From contig JBKPDO010000179.1 of the NCBI GenBank assembly GCA_046727955.1, forward strand, positions 1 to 31,549: a stretch of DNA of 31,549 bases, in the 5' to 3' direction. Origin of the DNA: DASVXQ01 sp046727955. GTDB lineage: Bacteria; Actinomycetota; CALGFH01. A program made the translations under genes and the position numbers. The notes beneath the pieces were generated by a model that made no database searches, was not told the DNA's origin, and worked only from the letters and a program-made list of their open reading frames with translations. This document shows, piece after piece, positions 31,063-31,549 of the stretch (its first letter is position 1; every line of letters begins with the position of its first letter).

Positions 31063-31549
31063 CTACTTCCTGCCCTGGGGCTGGTCCTCGCCGCCCTCGT
31101 CGTGGCCCTCGTCCCTGGGCTCCGCCTCCGCGTCCGCCTCGCCCTGGGACTCAGCCTCGCCCTGGGACTCAGCCTCCTCGGCCTCGGGCTCTGCCTCGGC
31201 CTCCTCGGGCTCTGCCTCGGCCTCTGCCGCGGCCTGGGGCTCTGCCTCCACCTCGGCCGCCGCGTCCACCTCGGGCTCAGCTTCGGCACCTGCCTGGGCC
31301 GTCACATCGTCCGCCTCGGTGGTCTCGTCCCCGGCTTCCTCATCGCCCCGCGGGGCGGCACCGGCCTCGATCTCGGCGTCGGTGGGCACGGCCGGACGCG
31401 GCTCCTCGCCCCCGAGTTCCTCCTGCTCCTCAGCCACAGCCTCAGGCTCGGCGGCCTCCGCCGCCTCAGCGGTCGTGGCGGCCCCGCGGCGGCGGGAGGC
31501 GGCCCGGCGGGCGGCGCGGTTGGAGCCCTCTGGCGCGGCCGCCCCGGCC
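31063..31549 (-). CDS. rplQ: Acidic C-terminal tail of ribosomal protein L17 (gene cut by window edge)
   Basis: 161 residues are open to the window edge. The visible part begins basic (NRAARRAASRRR), then becomes strongly acidic, made of Ala/Glu/Pro repeats including ESQGEA twice, and ends DQPQGRK. No conserved L17 core is visible. Assignment rests on position directly before truA and on the known Ala/Glu-rich extensions of actinobacterial L17. The tail is far longer than the roughly 60 residues seen in Mycobacterium. Another protein with an acidic tail cannot be excluded. Confidence 0.65.
   Translation of the reverse strand, partial: AGAAAPEGSNRAARRAASRRRGAATTAEAAEAAEPEAVAEEQEELGGEEPRPAVPTDAEIEAGAAPRGDEEAGDETTEADDVTAQAGAEAEPEVDAAAEVEAEPQAAAEAEAEPEEAEAEPEAEEAESQGEAESQGEADAEAEPRDEGHDEGGEDQPQGRK

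Overview
The window is very GC-rich and comes from an actinobacterium (Actinomycetota). The evidence is gene order rather than any single gene. Read on the minus strand from the right edge it runs rplQ (3' end), truA, rplM, rpsI, glmM, then acpS, nnr, alr, an alpha/beta hydrolase, tsaE, tsaB, rimI, tsaD, groES, groEL and finally guaB3 with a DUF5319 gene beside it. This is the neighbourhood known from Streptomyces and Mycobacterium. A CIRCE element, an actinobacterial-type SOS box and many GTG starts with 1-4 base gene overlaps fit the same assignment. The species cannot be named from the sequence. No tRNA, rRNA or CRISPR array was seen.

Layout: 1-~910 is an IS200/IS605-family element (tnpA intact, tnpB cut by the window edge) with two end hairpins. 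1047-3371 holds a small Cys/His protein, guaB3 and the DUF5319 gene. 3333-6587 is a minus-strand operon ugd-uxs-HAD that makes UDP-glucuronate and UDP-xylose. 6742-8533 holds a D,D-carboxypeptidase, a GC-rich repeat array and a small gene behind a perfect LexA box. 8738-11880 is the thiamine operon thiO-thiS-thiG-thiE under a TPP riboswitch. 12030-14194 is groES-groEL with CIRCE upstream and a repeat of the groEL stop region downstream. 14265-16637 is tsaB-rimI-tsaD. 16757-18616 is an insertion (GNAT remnant, lone nucleotidyltransferase, M20 hydrolase) that separates tsaB from tsaE. 18770-22485 carries tsaE, a family-4 uracil-DNA glycosylase, an FmdB protein, a P1 peptidase and an alpha/beta hydrolase. 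22485-26114 is a tightly overlapping run (membrane protein, acpS, nnr, alr). 26259-27595 is a nagA remnant overlapping a SIS-domain sugar-phosphate gene. 27654-31549 is the ribosomal-protein end.

Together the genes cover cell-wall precursors (GlmM, Alr, D,D-carboxypeptidase, UDP-sugars), the t6A tRNA modification set (TsaB, TsaD, TsaE plus RimI), thiamine synthesis, chaperonin, purine interconversion and translation.

The most unusual property is structural. Short tandem repeats sit repeatedly at the 3' ends of genes. Unit lengths inside coding sequence are multiples of three (12, 18, 18 and 21 bp), and they build low-complexity C-terminal tails on normally compact enzymes (AcpS, ThiO, the HAD protein, the carboxypeptidase). 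In the clearest case the last four groEL codons plus its TAG stop are repeated eight times in tandem. G/C-run palindromes occur upstream of glmM and inside the 3' end of truA. Gene remnants (GNAT, nagA) and a lone MNT antitoxin-like gene show recent remodelling.
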